64,000 bases of DNA. Origin: Opisthorchis felineus (lineage: Eukaryota > Platyhelminthes > Trematoda > Opisthorchiida > Opisthorchiidae). The DNA lies in assembly GCA_004794785.1 (NCBI GenBank), contig SJOL01005588.1, positions 178,249 to 242,248 on the forward strand, written 5' to 3'. Below the pieces are notes generated by a model. That model saw only the letters and a program-made list of their open reading frames with translations. It was not told where the DNA came from and did no database searches. Positions 38,596 to 50,067 of the stretch are shown here, piece by piece. Each line of letters opens with the position of its first letter. Position 1 is the stretch's first letter. Made by a program: the position numbers and the translations under genes.

Positions 38596-38874
38596 GTATT
38601 ATGAAGCCCCAACCCAAATTCGATTACATTGGTAGGAGAGACCAAAGTTCCACCGTACACCCCAAGTTAAACGCAAACAAAAACAGCAACGCCATTTACA
38701 CACCGCAAAACAGATGCACCGCCTCGGAGAGAACATTAAACTTCAAAGCTAAGTTTCACCAATGACCCCACGAGTCAGTCAAAAAGAACTTGCAGTTTAT
38801 GTAGTGGCACTGGTGTATAAAAGTAGCTAAATCTTAGAGAAACAGATAGGAAATGAGGTGAGGTTAGAGAGATA

Positions 38875-39167
38875 TCAAAACGCTCGTGAATGAACCCAGA
38901 AACGTAATTCCATTGGACAATTAGGATACGCATCTAAGCAAGCGGAAAGCAGTTGGGACTCGACGAAACAAAACAGCGGTCTGTAGTTGGGATGCATGGC
39001 CCACTGGCCCGAGGTCCCACGACTAGCCGCGGCGGTTGCAGCAGCAGCCATTGCAGATTTGCCCGCCACGACCAATTCAAGATCAATCAGGTTATCCAAA
39101 GACTTGTGTACCACAGGTTTATCGTACAAATAACCGGGACAGTTGGAGCGGCAAAATTTCGCGTATT
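38875..39167 (-). CDS. ORC4: ORC4, last exon: C-terminal winged helix and stop
   Basis: The acceptor TTTTCAG ends at 39168. Its first two bases complete a Glu codon, followed by YAKFCRSNCPGYLYDKPVVH, the equivalent of the ORC4 segment before its final helices. A helix LDNLIDLELV follows. Next is an Ala-rich low-complexity insert (AAAATAAAS) that I do not recall in vertebrate ORC4. The conserved ending is YRPLFCFVES...LDAYPNCPMELRFWVHS, then TGA at 38877-38875. Gene assignment is secure. No obvious AATAAA signal was seen in the next 300 bases; a plus-strand SINE lies at 38.4-38.6 kb. Confidence 0.93.
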
Positions 39168-39249
39168 CTGAAAAGACAAATGGTGATAACCACATATACA
39201 AGACAAGAAAGTCTTTTTAAACCAGAAACACGTTGAAGATATTGGCTAA

Positions 39250-39540
39250 ATGCACTCATTTGGAAACTAATTTGGTTTTCACGGAGGATTCAACTGAATC
39301 CATCGACTATGACATTCTCCAACTGAACGTTCTGTACAAAGATTATCTCATGTTTCAGTTGGTATACCAGCTTGATTTACAAATGAGTGTACTTCACCAT
39401 TTGCGTAGAATTTGGTGTTCAAACAGGACACAATGTTGACGGGAACTCGGAGACTGCGACCAGCTGATGAGGCCCAAAAAGAGCGAAACCGGTTGTGGGC
39501 TGTCAAAGAGCTTTAAATAACCTTAGGAATAGTATGTTCC
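39250..39540 (+). mobile_element. Hammerhead foldback element, copy with near-complete architecture
   Basis: Left arm starts at CACTCATTTGGAAACTAATT; the right arm ends near TTTACAAATGAGTGTACTTC, so the palindrome is still visible though eroded. A hammerhead core follows: CTGATGA at 39464-39470, GAAAC at 39485-39489, ACCGGT and GTGGGC (39495-39500). The tail CTGTCAAAGAGC runs to about 39535. Helix II and helix I contain mismatches. Antisense to ORC4. Confidence 0.7.
39464..39500 (+). ncRNA. Hammerhead ribozyme, weakened helices
   Basis: CUGAUGA, GAAA and ACCGGUU are intact. Helix II (GGCC against GAGC) and helix I (GACCAG against GUGGGC) have mismatches, so folding is doubtful. Confidence 0.6.
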
Positions 39541-40735
39541 GTCAAGAAAAGATGAGGATATTTCGGTCCGACAAAATGAAATAAGATAAAAAGGAGCAAT
39601 AGCTGTCACATCACCCTTAACTAGAATATTGGACAAATACTGATCCGCCCACAAGTCCAATAAGTTTTGAAGTCATCAGAAATATTTACGCGGGAGACGG
39701 AAAATCCGTCTGAGAGCACGGATCAGATATCGGGACAAAACAAAAGCATGATGTTCGAGCGCGCTACTGTTGTTGGCGTTTTTTGTTATCGAATTTGCGA
39801 CAATTCATGCATGCAAACGGACATCGCGTGAGGCGCTACGGTCACATCATGGCCATACACAGCACTGAGATATAAAAACAGAGAGGAGCCTCCGTCCTAA
39901 TAAGAATAGAATACGCAGCAAATTATTCAGCTGACTGTTTCAGGTGACATTTTCAGTTTGCCCAAAGCTCAACGTGTTCTCTAGCCATGCTCACCAAAGG
40001 AGCAAGTTCGAAAACGACAGCACAATGTAAGAATGTTCACGCGGCTTTGTGGACGCAAACTGTACGCGCGAAGTTTTTCCGGGGAAGCGCGGCTATTGCT
40101 ATCAATGATTTAGATGTGAATTCTACAGATCCCACAACCATCCTCAACTAATCAAAAGTTGTCCAACGGGTTTCAAGCGTCCATGACACTGGAGAGTATT
40201 AACGGGTGGGTCAATCGATCGACATGACCAGGATAATTGATGGGTCGTCGGGCAAACCAACCACACCACACAAGCGCGAACACGTTCACCTGTCCTGACG
40301 TGATAATTCAGGTGAGCCAGCGTGCGCTGCTGGAGTAAGGCCCCGAATGTCAGACATCCACAGCTTAAACCCTGGCACGGCCAAATATATAGACTGATAA
40401 TGAGCTCTAATAAGAGTGGAGGTACGTGGCTGTGGCACGTGCTTGGATTCATGTAGGGTCTACTAACCTAGGTCGACCTTGATCGATCACTGATCGTTTG
40501 GGTTAGGATTCCCGTTGGTTTGTCGGTTGACCTGTCTCAAGAATGGTGGGTAGCCTTGAGACCGGACTGTTCTGGTCCCCTCACCGTGAAGTTAGTTTGT
40601 TTGCTTCCACAGTGGGTCCCGTTTCTTGACCCACTGGTCTGATGGCCGGGGCTGAATCAGTGTTACCTTTGAGTTGGCGGTGCCTTGCCACAATTACGCA
40701 CTTCCGCTTACAACTCACTGATTAAATAGTCTTGA

Positions 40736-40800
40736 TTGGTGATGAAACGTTTGCAACTAAATTGCCCAGCTCAGCGAACAAACCGGCGGTCATCGCTACA
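40736..40800 (+). repeat. Foldback family B, single arm
   Basis: GATGAAACGTTTGCAACTAA, ATTGCCCAGCTCAGCGAACA and following bases match the right arm of the palindrome at 42190-42390. Only one arm is seen. Confidence 0.7.
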
Positions 40801-42189
40801 ACCCGAGCTACCAATAGTCTCTTCGACTTCATGTTTATCCGTTGCGTTTCGCGGGTGTATGACCACAGCGAAAAAAGTAGCAATAGTACGAACAACTTTA
40901 ATTCAATTCTGATCACAAAGCAGTTCAGCACGTGATTTAGAAGTTTATGCTCTCCCAAAATATTACAACCACAGTTGCATAAATTCTAAAACTAACTGAT
41001 AATCTTGGCCAGTAATAACCAGAGTTCGAAATCTGACCGAAATTCGACAAGTTAATGGTTCATCTTCACCGAGTTATGGGATGATTTTTGTAGCGACGAA
41101 TACCAAAGAACACAATGCGGGGGAATCCAAAGATACCACGATTTCCGCCATGTGTATATGCAATCGGCCGGTAGCTAGGCTTATATTATTACCTCAGGCC
41201 CGAAACGGTCCCAAAATGCAGTCGGCGAAAAACGTGATCGATCCTCCTCGCTCAGCACAGCGGCAAGGACTAGCACTTTGAAGCACTAGTGCTTTTGGGT
41301 GTTGCTCTGCCATGAACAGACATTAGTGTCCAAGACCTGCCCTCGGGTGAGCTAGTACACAATATACAAGTAGATAGTATCTACAGCTTTAAGTAGGCCC
41401 ATGTGATTGCAGTCGTCGCGGCTCGACTGAACGAAGAAATGTGACATGCTGCGCGCCATTTGGCACGGTGTCGTTTTTCGGTCCCAATTCAATGCGGCGT
41501 GGAGAGATTAAGCTTGTCAAAGCAAACGGTGATGGGACATAACATCAATGTTTTGCACGGTGTGAGATTTGCCGAATAGCCTTCTATCTGAGGAGAGCAA
41601 GTTTGCATGAATGAGCACGATTGTTCCTAGGTACCTTTTGTACAGTAGACAAGAAGATATTGGTTTTCAAAGCACATGTGTAGCACTGTAGTTGCATACG
41701 TAACCGCTTTCGAGAGTGACGGTACTTCCACCTTGTGTGCACGGATAGTTATGAGATACAGAAAACGTAAAGAGCTTGAGATGGCTGAAGCAGATGTTGA
41801 CACCTAAAGATAAAGTAGTTTTGCACCGTGTGTTCATTCCAACGCCTAGTGGTTCTGTCGAAATCCAGTTACCGTCTGAGTTTCCCAAACTGTTCTCTAT
41901 TAGGTACATGCTGATCTGGTGCGTTCCTTATGTTTCCGTGAAATAAAAAACAACTCGCAAAGTTTTGGTATAGTATTTTTAATATTGGTTATCGCCAACA
42001 GACAACAACGTATTAACAGCCTTCTCTGATGGGGACTGGAACCGTTTGAGTGTGGCACCTGGTGCTTATGATACGTGATACCTTCAGCTTAGTACCGATT
42101 ATTCAGAATCTATAGCAGTCTGTCGTACTAAGATGACAAATTTCGGCGTTATCAATTTGTCGAAGTATAGGTAGCTCGGGTGAGCTTAC

Positions 42190-42390
42190 TGGTGGTTGAT
42201 CAGATTGTAGTTGACCTGTTCGCCAAGCTTCGCAATTGGCTTACAAACGTTTCGTCCCCAGTCGAGGAGACATCGTCGAAGAGACCCAATCAACTGCGCA
42301 CCGGCGATGTCCCCTCGACTGGGGACGAAACATTTGCGAGCCAATTGCCAAGTTCGACGAACAGATCAAATACCATCTGATCAAGCACCA
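42190..42390. repeat. Foldback family B, complete palindrome
   Basis: Arms 42190-42275 and 42305-42390 are both 86 bp, inverted, and about 88% identical by eye; the loop is 29 nt. Core motif: GACGAAACRTTTGCRAGCCA followed by ATTGCCAAGTTCGACGAACA. Related arms occur at 40.7, 43.6, 43.9 and 50.7 kb. No coding capacity; likely a non-autonomous foldback or hairpin element. Confidence 0.85.
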
Positions 42391-43561
42391 GTGAATTTTG
42401 GCGTTGTTCTAGTGCTTTATCTGCAGCAATCTCAAGATGAGTGAAACTCACATCTTCATTTAGTTTAACCACCAAAGAATAAATATTTGACGGCCTTTTC
42501 ATTTTATTTCACCACAAACCGTATATGAATAGTCTGGTTTGAGATTTCGCCACACAGTCTTGTACAAATATCTGTTCTGTACCTATGAGTGAAGTGCATC
42601 ACAACAGAGTCCACGTATTGGGTCACAATGGGTACCTTAACAGTGCATCTCCGAGACACGAGAATCCGGGAAAATAAACCTCCAAAGCAAGAAATCCTGG
42701 TGTTTTCCGCCCCGATAACACAGTAGGCAAAACAGCCATGCGTCTGTAGTTTGGTTAGCATTGTGTCTGCAACAACTGCACGTAGGCGTGCGAAAAACCC
42801 CGAGTTTTATGTTATCGTATTGCGATCATTCTTCCAACCGAAGACACCATCCTTTGCGAGCGTCAAAGGTGAACTTTGTCTGGAACGTGGTCTTTATACG
42901 GATGGATATGTACCTTGTTATGTTTTGTGTAGTCTTGTGTCCAGGATGGTCCTGTTACTCTATCAGCCAGCGCACTTTTATCAGCACTACATAGGTGAAG
43001 AGCAAACTTGTAAGCCCCCGTGCTTCGGTAACTCACCTGGAAGGTGGAGAAAACTACCGAATTTTTATCGACAGAGCAGTGTTCGTTGCTATACACTCGC
43101 ATAAGCCGACGTTCCGTCGAGTTCTGCGGAGAGATTTTTCACCTTGATGTTGTTGATTGTTTGCAAAGAAGTTTAGACAGTCCTAACTAATTCGCCATTT
43201 TCACCCACTTCAATGAGGTTCCCCACGAAGCGAATCAGCAACACCGTTGTTGTTGGACAACTACAATCCTCAATTATGAGCACATTACGTGCCTTACTAT
43301 GAAGCGATCACGCTCTCAAATTTGGACGGATATGAGTTAGACCAACAGGACAGCAGCATACTTGAAGTCACATCTTAACTGTTATTTATTCCACGAGTCA
43401 TAGCTCATTCTGAAAAATCCTCCGCCAGAAAGACTAGTTGCATTGCAAAACAACTCGGCTTCTACACTACGGTAGCATAGGAGTGATAGCTAGTCTCGAT
43501 TTGAGAGAAACACATGGTGTCAAATAATACAACAGTTGACTGCAACGGGATGGACATGGCT

Positions 43562-43950
43562 AGTCTACATTTTGCACGAACTGGCTGTTGTTCTGTTCGC
43601 TGAGCTCGAAAATTTGGTTGCAAACGTTCCATCACCAGTTAGCCTCCCAAAGTTTGCGCGGACTGTTCACTGGACAATTCATTGGACTACATATGCATCC
43701 GACGCTTATAGAAGTTGTATTTTAGCGAGACGATACGCCCGTGTCACTCCTTGGATTACTAATGTACAACTCCGATCAACGGCTGGAGGGTTCACAGTCC
43801 GAAAGCTTGGCATCTCGCTATGAGCCCTTGCCCCAGACCACCCGAATAGTAGCTGGGTGTGCAGTGATGGCGTCTTCTCGAGTGGCGACCAGATTTTTGC
43901 AAGCCAATTTGTCAAGCTTGACGAACAGATTGATGACCATATGCCAAATC
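43562..43950. repeat. Foldback family B, long-loop copy
   Basis: A left arm (GTTCTGTTCGCTGAGCTCGA, TTGCAAACGTTCCATCACC) and a right arm (GTGGCGACCAGATTTTTGCA, GTCAAGCTTGACGAACAGAT) flank about 220 bp of other sequence. The arms are eroded compared with 42.2 kb. Confidence 0.7.
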
Positions 43951-44099
43951 TGTTACTTTTTAGGACACACTGAGGCTCACCACTGCATGTTGACTAACAC
44001 GCAGAGAGCCTTCAGACCAACACACTGTAGTACATGGAACTAACGGGTAGGGGATCCCGGTTTCAACTGAGCCGACTTTCTGTGTGCAAAGCTCGTTGA

Positions 44100-46396
44100 T
44101 TTCTTCGTCCCTTCACAACTTAGTTGCATCCTTCGCCTCAGTGTTGGCAACAATAAGCTAGAGTCACAACAGTCCACGAAGAAGCAACATTCAGTCTTAC
44201 CTGCATAGAGCAGCTCAAAGTTGACAGGACGTCCCTCGTGGATTTCCTGTAGCTTGACTAGAGCCGAGATTAAAAACAGTTCAAGGACACACAGACCTTT
44301 GACGAATGGAAAGAAATGAATTGCAGAGATGTGAACAAATCAAGAGCATTGGTATACGGATTATGAACAACGTAGAGTAAAACTACGGTGATGGGAAAAA
44401 GTGTAACTCCTTCGTCTCGCAATTTCGAGAGCTCATCCCATTATCTCATTAACCACGAAATTAGAAAAAATGGAGAGAGTGGACACACCTATCGGACACC
44501 AATGTTTGTAGGGAAGTTTTTAGAGAGCTCCCATACAGTCGCGCGTTCATAAGTATGCGAATACAAACAGCATACGTTATATACAAGCTTGTGGGGTATA
44601 ACGTGTTACACAACTATGATGGGGACATATCCGGCAACAGTATCGAACGCACTGTCAAGGGACACGAAGACTGTAGGGTGCTTGTGAGCCGTTGCTCTAA
44701 TACTTGACGGAGTGTGAAGGTGCTATCCATACAACCCCTTCCAGGCCGGAATCCTGCTTGCCGTTCTCAAGTCAGGCCTACGTTCGCTCCCACAAGACGA
44801 CGTAAAATAAGCGGTGCTAACAGCCTAGTCGCGACGGGGTCACGCTAATTTCTCTGACTATCAAATTCATTGCGAGTAATATCGATTCAACCGCTGCCCA
44901 AGACGATCTTTTTCGTCCAGAGAGAGGCGGATAAGTTAGATATGCACAGACTGAGTTCACCTAGATCTCTAAACGGAGCGGGTGGGAGTTCTTCAGGGAC
45001 AACTTCAGCTCGGTGACGTTTGCGATAAACGAGGCAATCACTTACTCCTGAAGCTGTCGGAGGTTCCAAGCTCACTGCCCAGGGCTCGGTTGCGAGTTGG
45101 GAATCCGGATGAACAACTGCAAGTGACAAGTCGAATTGTTGAAAGTGCTTAGCCAAATGATTCAGCCGTTCTTCTACAGACGAGTGGGTCGTTTTTATCA
45201 GTGTTTCGCCCACCGAAGGCCCTTTTTAGCCTGTTGCGCGTAGCAGTTGGAATAGTTTTCGCACATGACCAGGATTCATCGCTTTCTCCATCTTCTCAGC
45301 TCTCTGGACCCACTGACCTTCTCGAACTGTACAAAGGCTCTTTCTTAATTAACGTTTGACAGTTCATCAAGTTGTATTGCACTCCCAAGCGAAATTGGAT
45401 CAAGTCTGGAGTTTCGCTCAAGACACACAGATATAGTTGGGTGTATTGTCTTACAGACAGAGCAACCAGCATCTTGCAGGATTGTAGATGGTGATTTTCT
45501 GTAAATGTCCAGATTAGAAGACGGACTGTCTAAAAGAGAGTTCAATGGGCGGTTTTGCTAGTTTTATCTCATGTTAGGGTTGAAGAGCTTATCAATCGTC
45601 AAGCGAGGTATTCGCATTTTACATGTCCTTGAAAAGCGCATAAAGCGGCGATACACAAGTGCGTGATCAGAACTCATTCAGCAAACAATTAGTAATCAAT
45701 CCACGCTAACTAAAGCTAATGGAGATGAGGTCTATCGGCGTTGAAGGCTGGCTCGCATACGGTGGGCACCATGTGGCCGAGCGGTTTTAGTTGTTTCAGA
45801 AGTTGGTACTGCATGGAAACAGTTTGCGGTCACCTCAAAACTGTAGCGGCCGTTTAGCATTGTCCGTGCGTCTCGAAGCCAGTCCAAGGCAACCACTCGA
45901 CTGATCCTTAGCAGCGCAATTCCACCTACTCGCGCATTCATATCCTTGGCAACCGTAACAATATCTGAGCTCACAGCTAGTCCGAACAAAGCGTTCAAAA
46001 CACCGTAAAATCTATCTTCTAGGGGAATCGGAGCTACGGTCTGCTCGGGTGTAAGTAGATACAATGAACGGACAGCGGTTGTCGGTGCGTTTAGGGGATG
46101 TTCACACAGACTTTGCCAAACGAATTGCACAGAGGCGACTGTCAACGAGCACACATTCAGGTACATATTTTCAGCTCGATGGCTTAAAAAAGAGAACCCT
46201 AGCAGCTTCCGGATCACCAGAGGTGTGCAACCGGTGGAGAGGTCAGTACAACTGTACTGAGACAGAGACAGCACACATCAGTAGAAAGTGATAACGGCGT
46301 AAATTTAAGAGCAGTCTGTTGTCCACCTTGTTTCAGAGTGCGAACATCAAGGCCTGCCAGATGAGCTAAGCATCGCAACTCTCCCATGCATTCCAA
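44100..46396 (-). mobile_element. LINE relic: endonuclease through reverse-transcriptase palm
   Basis: Read on the minus strand from 46396. LDVRTLKQGGQQ starts an apurinic-type endonuclease, followed by DIVTVAKDMNARVGG (the GDMNA catalytic block with D changed), a CSTNF block and SSDHALVYRRF (the conserved SDHA). A linker QWVQRAEKMEKAM...RKLFQLLRATG and an RT segment (PPAPFRDLGELS) follow. Next come a VCPLSPFF block and a remnant of the YADD box that reads VHNP. Frameshifts and stops are numerous, so it is inactive. The end near 44.1 kb is approximate. Its 5' end abuts the 3' end of the next fragment. Confidence 0.82.
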
Positions 46397-46398
46397 TT

Positions 46399-47440
46399 AC
46401 CACCATCATCATCGACAGCATAAGATTAGTGTTCAACACTGGTGCTTCGCTGCCCTACAACCATGATTTATTTGAAAGCCTTATTGTGAAGAAAAGAATA
46501 AAAGTGGACGGGAAATGGACTTAGTGCTAGCTTACAATCATTCAGAGGGGCCCACACTTCCAGACACTCATTCGGGCAATCTGGATAGAAACGGGCAACA
46601 CGAACTCCACTGACATCGATTTGAAACCACATCTTGCAGCGTCCCCAACCAGGAGATCACATAGTGACCATCCTGGAAGGCCAGTCGCACCGAGAGTATC
46701 CAGAGTTTCCGCAATCTGTTCCATACCCCACTGTTAGGTCAAAGGTTGGCCACCTCTCTGAATTCAGCACGGAAAACAGCACTCTCTTCGACAAACGATG
46801 GTTCGGCGTGCGCAATGCACGGATTAATCAACGTAGCTGGACACATTCTTCAATCGAAATCCTCGTTGCACAACCGAATACTTGTTTTTTAACCGTCTCG
46901 TTGCGGATTCGGCGACACCAACCTACACGAGCTGTGGTTCTCAGACAGCGGTGGTCGAACAACTGAAGACGTCCCAGTTCCACTGCTCCAATAAACCAAG
47001 TCTCACAAACATACAACAAAACAGCCCGTATTGTAGCCCGATACACACGTCCCTTGAGATTCGGGGATAAACCACCTTGAGGCCATAGGTGTCTCAAGTT
47101 ACCAAGCGTGACTCGAGCCTTGCAGATTCATCCATTGACCTCATCAGTCACAATACACTCGGAACAATACGACTTCCAAGATATGTAAAATGCTCCACAA
47201 CATCGAGTGCCGCTCCTTGGATTGCAAGTGGCGTGTTCAGTGACTGGATGTCCAGGAGCATGATCTTACATTTTGTGGGTGCAAAGCGCATGCCAAAGGA
47301 CGGGATGACTTTGATCAGTTCATCCAACAGCACCTCCGCCTTCTCCTCTTCGAAGACGAGGACAACTGAATTGCCCAGATCGACAAGGTTTTTGTACAGT
47401 TCAATGGGTCATGGAGATGCGCAAGTCATCATATAGCGGC
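46399..47440 (-). mobile_element. LINE relic: RT palm through 3' end
   Basis: On the minus strand from about 47440: LVDLGNSVVLVFEEEKAEVL (the YADD residues are deleted), MRFAPTKCK, FTYLGS, NLKGRVYRATIRAVLLYVCETW, RRIRNETVKKQVFGC. Then come a GATGLPGWSL block and a QWRSSC-like end, followed by a 3' UTR finishing in a GATGATGATGG tract (46399-46411). It supplies the half missing from the neighbouring fragment at 44100-46396. Inactive. Confidence 0.85.
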
Positions 47441-47731
47441 AAGGTCCAGTCCCTTCGTAACCAGCCGAGATATCCGGAAGATGGACATGTACTTCCACCA
47501 TGAATACTGATCTACCAGCCAAACAGTTCCTGTTTTTCCACTATAGTTGGAATTACTTTAGTGCGCCTGCTGCGTAATGTTTGATGTGGGGGAGTAAATG
47601 ATAATTACTCGAGTGAGTTGACGCGAGGAAAAAGCGATACCAGATCGTAGTCGGGTGTTACATTACAAACAACATAGGTGGGTTGCTCTGACAGAATCAG
47701 GCGCTCTTCTGATATAAGCTGAATGATATAC

Positions 47732-47869
47732 ATGGTACTTTTCTGCATTTCCCACGAAGATGACGCTACTGAAAATGACTAAAGGCTCTATTACACTCTT
47801 GGAGGCCCACAAGGCAGTGGCTTTTGTAAGGGTGTGTTCGTGTAGGGAGGTGGCGTTTATTATCACATC
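47732..47869 (-). CDS. Candidate ORC4 exon between the lid and the winged-helix region (uncertain)
   Basis: A minus-strand frame opens directly after a TTTTTTAATAG acceptor (AG ends at 47870) in phase 0, the phase required after exon 4. The predicted residues begin DVIINATSLHEHTLTKATALW and continue with a hydrophobic run (PLVIFSSVIFVG). That run aligns by pattern only with the start of the ORC4 C-terminal winged helix. Two possible donors lie near 47739 and 47732; neither gives the phase needed by the final exon, so at least one further small exon would still be missing. It lies outside the neighbouring LINE. Treat as a hypothesis; chance is a real alternative. Confidence 0.3.
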
Positions 47870-48135
47870 CTATTAAAAAACGCAGTATCAGGACAAAGCC
47901 TTTCAGTGGTGTTTAAGATAGTTTGAATGAGGTCAGGTTGGAAAAACTGTGATTAATCAGATCTGCATCAACCTACCCGTGTCACTTTCTTGATATTCTC
48001 AGATTTCCATCATCGCAGTGTTCGGCGGTGCATTAAAACGGAGGACTATTCGTTTAGTTTTGGGTAAGAATATCACCAATATAAACGAATGTATTGCCCT
48101 GGTCAGTACAAACCGTGAGATGGCGACAACGCACT

Positions 48136-48147
48136 GGGGGGGGGGGG
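48136..48147. repeat. Poly-G run (12)
   Basis: Twelve consecutive G bases; prone to sequencing length error and possible G-quadruplex formation. Confidence 0.95.
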
Positions 48148-48766
48148 TTGCCTAGTCTTGAATATCTTGAACTGCCGCAACATATTTAACGCAGACTGAA
48201 GCTGTGGCATCGTTGTTGGAAACTTACCTTTCGAACGAAGAAGCTTGACTAGATTAGTATTGCGCCAATCATCTAGATTTCATATAAACGAATATCAGAC
48301 GACTCAAAGGCTTATGTCCACCAGTAAAGGTGAACCGAACGTAGTAACTCCTAGGAGAAACGTCATTACTGAAATGCGCTTCAAGAGATCATCAGACACT
48401 AATAAGCTGAAGGGGAAGTTTCTGCGAAGTGAACATTATTCAGTAATTAAACCAACCTTTCAAAGAATTCAATTTCGAGTCTTCACGAAGCATACACAAG
48501 GAGTCAATGAATTCTACAGGATCGATCCGCGTTTTAGCGCCTCCCAGTTTCGCTACGATGGGCACCTATTAACACAGGGAATGGGATAAAACGAACGTTT
48601 AGGCGAGAAATACACGCTGGAACAAGGTACACAGACATCTAATGATCAATTGCACAATCTTCTAACCTTTAAGGAATGTACTCACACAAGCCACCTTTTG
48701 AAATTCATGCAGAAGTGTAAAGCATACCCGTATCACACAAATTGTTAGCCGTGATGGACTGGAGAA

Positions 48767-48945
48767 ACTTTAGTAGCTAAGGCGCGAAACTACTGACAGG
48801 AAGGTCCTTGGTTTGAACCCAAACCCGCTATCTCAGTTGCTTCTATCTAGGCCCAGGCGATCCGGCAGCATATCAGCCCTGGTGCTTCTTTCGGGTGGCC
48901 TAGCAACTATACACCTAAAGGATGCTATAGCTGAAAGATTATTCA
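48767..48945 (+). mobile_element. tRNA-derived SINE, diverged
   Basis: Contains TACTGACAGGAAGGTCCTTG, GTTTGAACCCAAACC (B box) and CCTGGTGCTTCTTTCGGGTG, with a GCTGAAAGATTATT tail. Its A-box region is eroded (TAGTAGCTAAGGCGCG). Confidence 0.85.
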
Positions 48946-49324
48946 CTTATTTACCCGTTTATTCATTATTGGCTCTGACGAGAGTGGGATATGGAGGCAG
49001 TGCATAAGTTCACCAACTGAGCAACTTGCGGCATAAGAAGGCACGGCGAGACTCTCAAAGGTGGCGGGAAACTTGTTGACTGTTGGCACGTGGCAGTCTT
49101 GACCACGGTACAAGTTGCGTTATTGCACGTTGGCGACACATGGTCGCTGTTGGTGGAGACATTTAGAGGAGTTTACAACTTGAACGACCAATATATCATA
49201 GGCGTAGGTAGCGTTAATGAGCGTGAGGTGGTAAAAAAAACTTATTTTTGCGTCGTCGAGCAGTATAACCAGAAGAACGAAATGAAATAAGTCAGTCAAA
49301 CGAAATCACCATCTACAGAAAGAA

Positions 49325-49502
49325 AAAACGTTTAGCTGTGACAACCTTTCGGTGCCTAGCTGCCATGCCACCAGAAGGAAGCACAAGGGCTAGGATGCTG
49401 TCAGATTGCCCAAGCCTAGACAGGGGAAGTCGAGAGGCAGAGGTCGGGCTCGAACCACGGACCTTCCGGTCAGTAAATTCGCGCTCTAACCACTGAGCCA
49501 TC
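49325..49502 (-). mobile_element. tRNA-derived SINE with target-site duplication
   Basis: Minus strand: GATGGCTCAGTGGTTAGAGC (A box), GGTTCGAGCC (B box, rc of 49447-49456), the family body and a tail ending ACGTTTTTT. It is flanked by the direct repeat ATCTACAGAAAGAA at 49311-49324 and 49500-49513 (14 bp, exact), the footprint of LINE-mediated insertion. The best-preserved copy with the one at 60.0 kb. Confidence 0.93.
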
Positions 49503-50067
49503 TACAGAAAGAAGCGACTTTAGAAGTTCCCACCTCATGATGGTGTGGACTTTCCGGTGATCAAAACTGTAGCAGCTGGAACCAGTGTATTCATGGTTCA
49601 CGGTTTATAGCTGATAAGTTGATTAAAAAACAGGTGGATAACTTGTGATTTAGCACAGCACTATGAAAAGGACGAGGGGGGATGCTCGTCATTGAAAGTT
49701 GTCTCCTATAAGGAGGTTTTCGCAGCTCTCATTGTGACTGACTGAAAACGATGCAATACACAGTTACCAGCCAACTTCAGCAGTATTACTGATTAACTTT
49801 CCAGATTGTCCAGATGAGTACTTAAACGTGTAGACTTTCCGGCGTACATCGCAGTGACACAGAGGACGATGAAAACATGAACGTCGAAATGAAAAAAACT
49901 AACTTTCGATAGGGAAAAAGGTGATCATTGCCGAAATAAGTCATCTTGTTTGTATCTCATGTGAGTTAAAACACGCATGATGCGGTTATTTCAAGTGTAT
50001 AGCTAAACCTCACCAAGCAGGTAGGGCTAGTCCGAGGGGTAATGGGACATAAAAGCCGTTATCTTAC

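Larger units (their letters stand above)
21229..38874. other. Intergenic region between ETS gene and ORC4
   Basis: No host gene was recognised here. It contains hammerhead-element relics, a Gypsy relic, a Penelope-like relic, an (AT)n tract, a LINE relic, an old dispersed repeat and a young inverted repeat. Stretches 21.3-24.0, 27.5-29.1, 29.3-31.4, 33.2-34.5 and 35.0-36.5 kb gave nothing recognisable. The promoter of the ETS gene should lie just above 21228, but no clear core element could be named. Confidence 0.6.
39168..50067 (-). other. ORC4 interval between exon 4 and last exon (10.9 kb; missing exon(s) expected inside)
   Basis: This interval should contain coding sequence for about 75 residues not yet found. 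It holds a hammerhead element (39.3-39.5 kb), foldback repeats (40.7, 42.2 and 43.6-43.9 kb), two abutting LINE fragments (44.1-47.4 kb), a poly-G run and two SINEs (48.8 and 49.4 kb). 39.6-40.7 and 41.0-42.1 kb hold nothing recognised. Confidence 0.75.

Noticed and set aside
43199..43280. Minus-strand peptide resembling a conserved exon (LIRFVGNLIEVGENGELV)
   Set aside because: Considered as the missing ORC4 exon, but it lacks the expected motifs and an appropriate splice phase; no family match could be named.
48245..48589. 114-codon plus-strand open frame
   Set aside because: Basic, no domain, not flanked by convincing splice or start signals; frames of this length are common by chance here.
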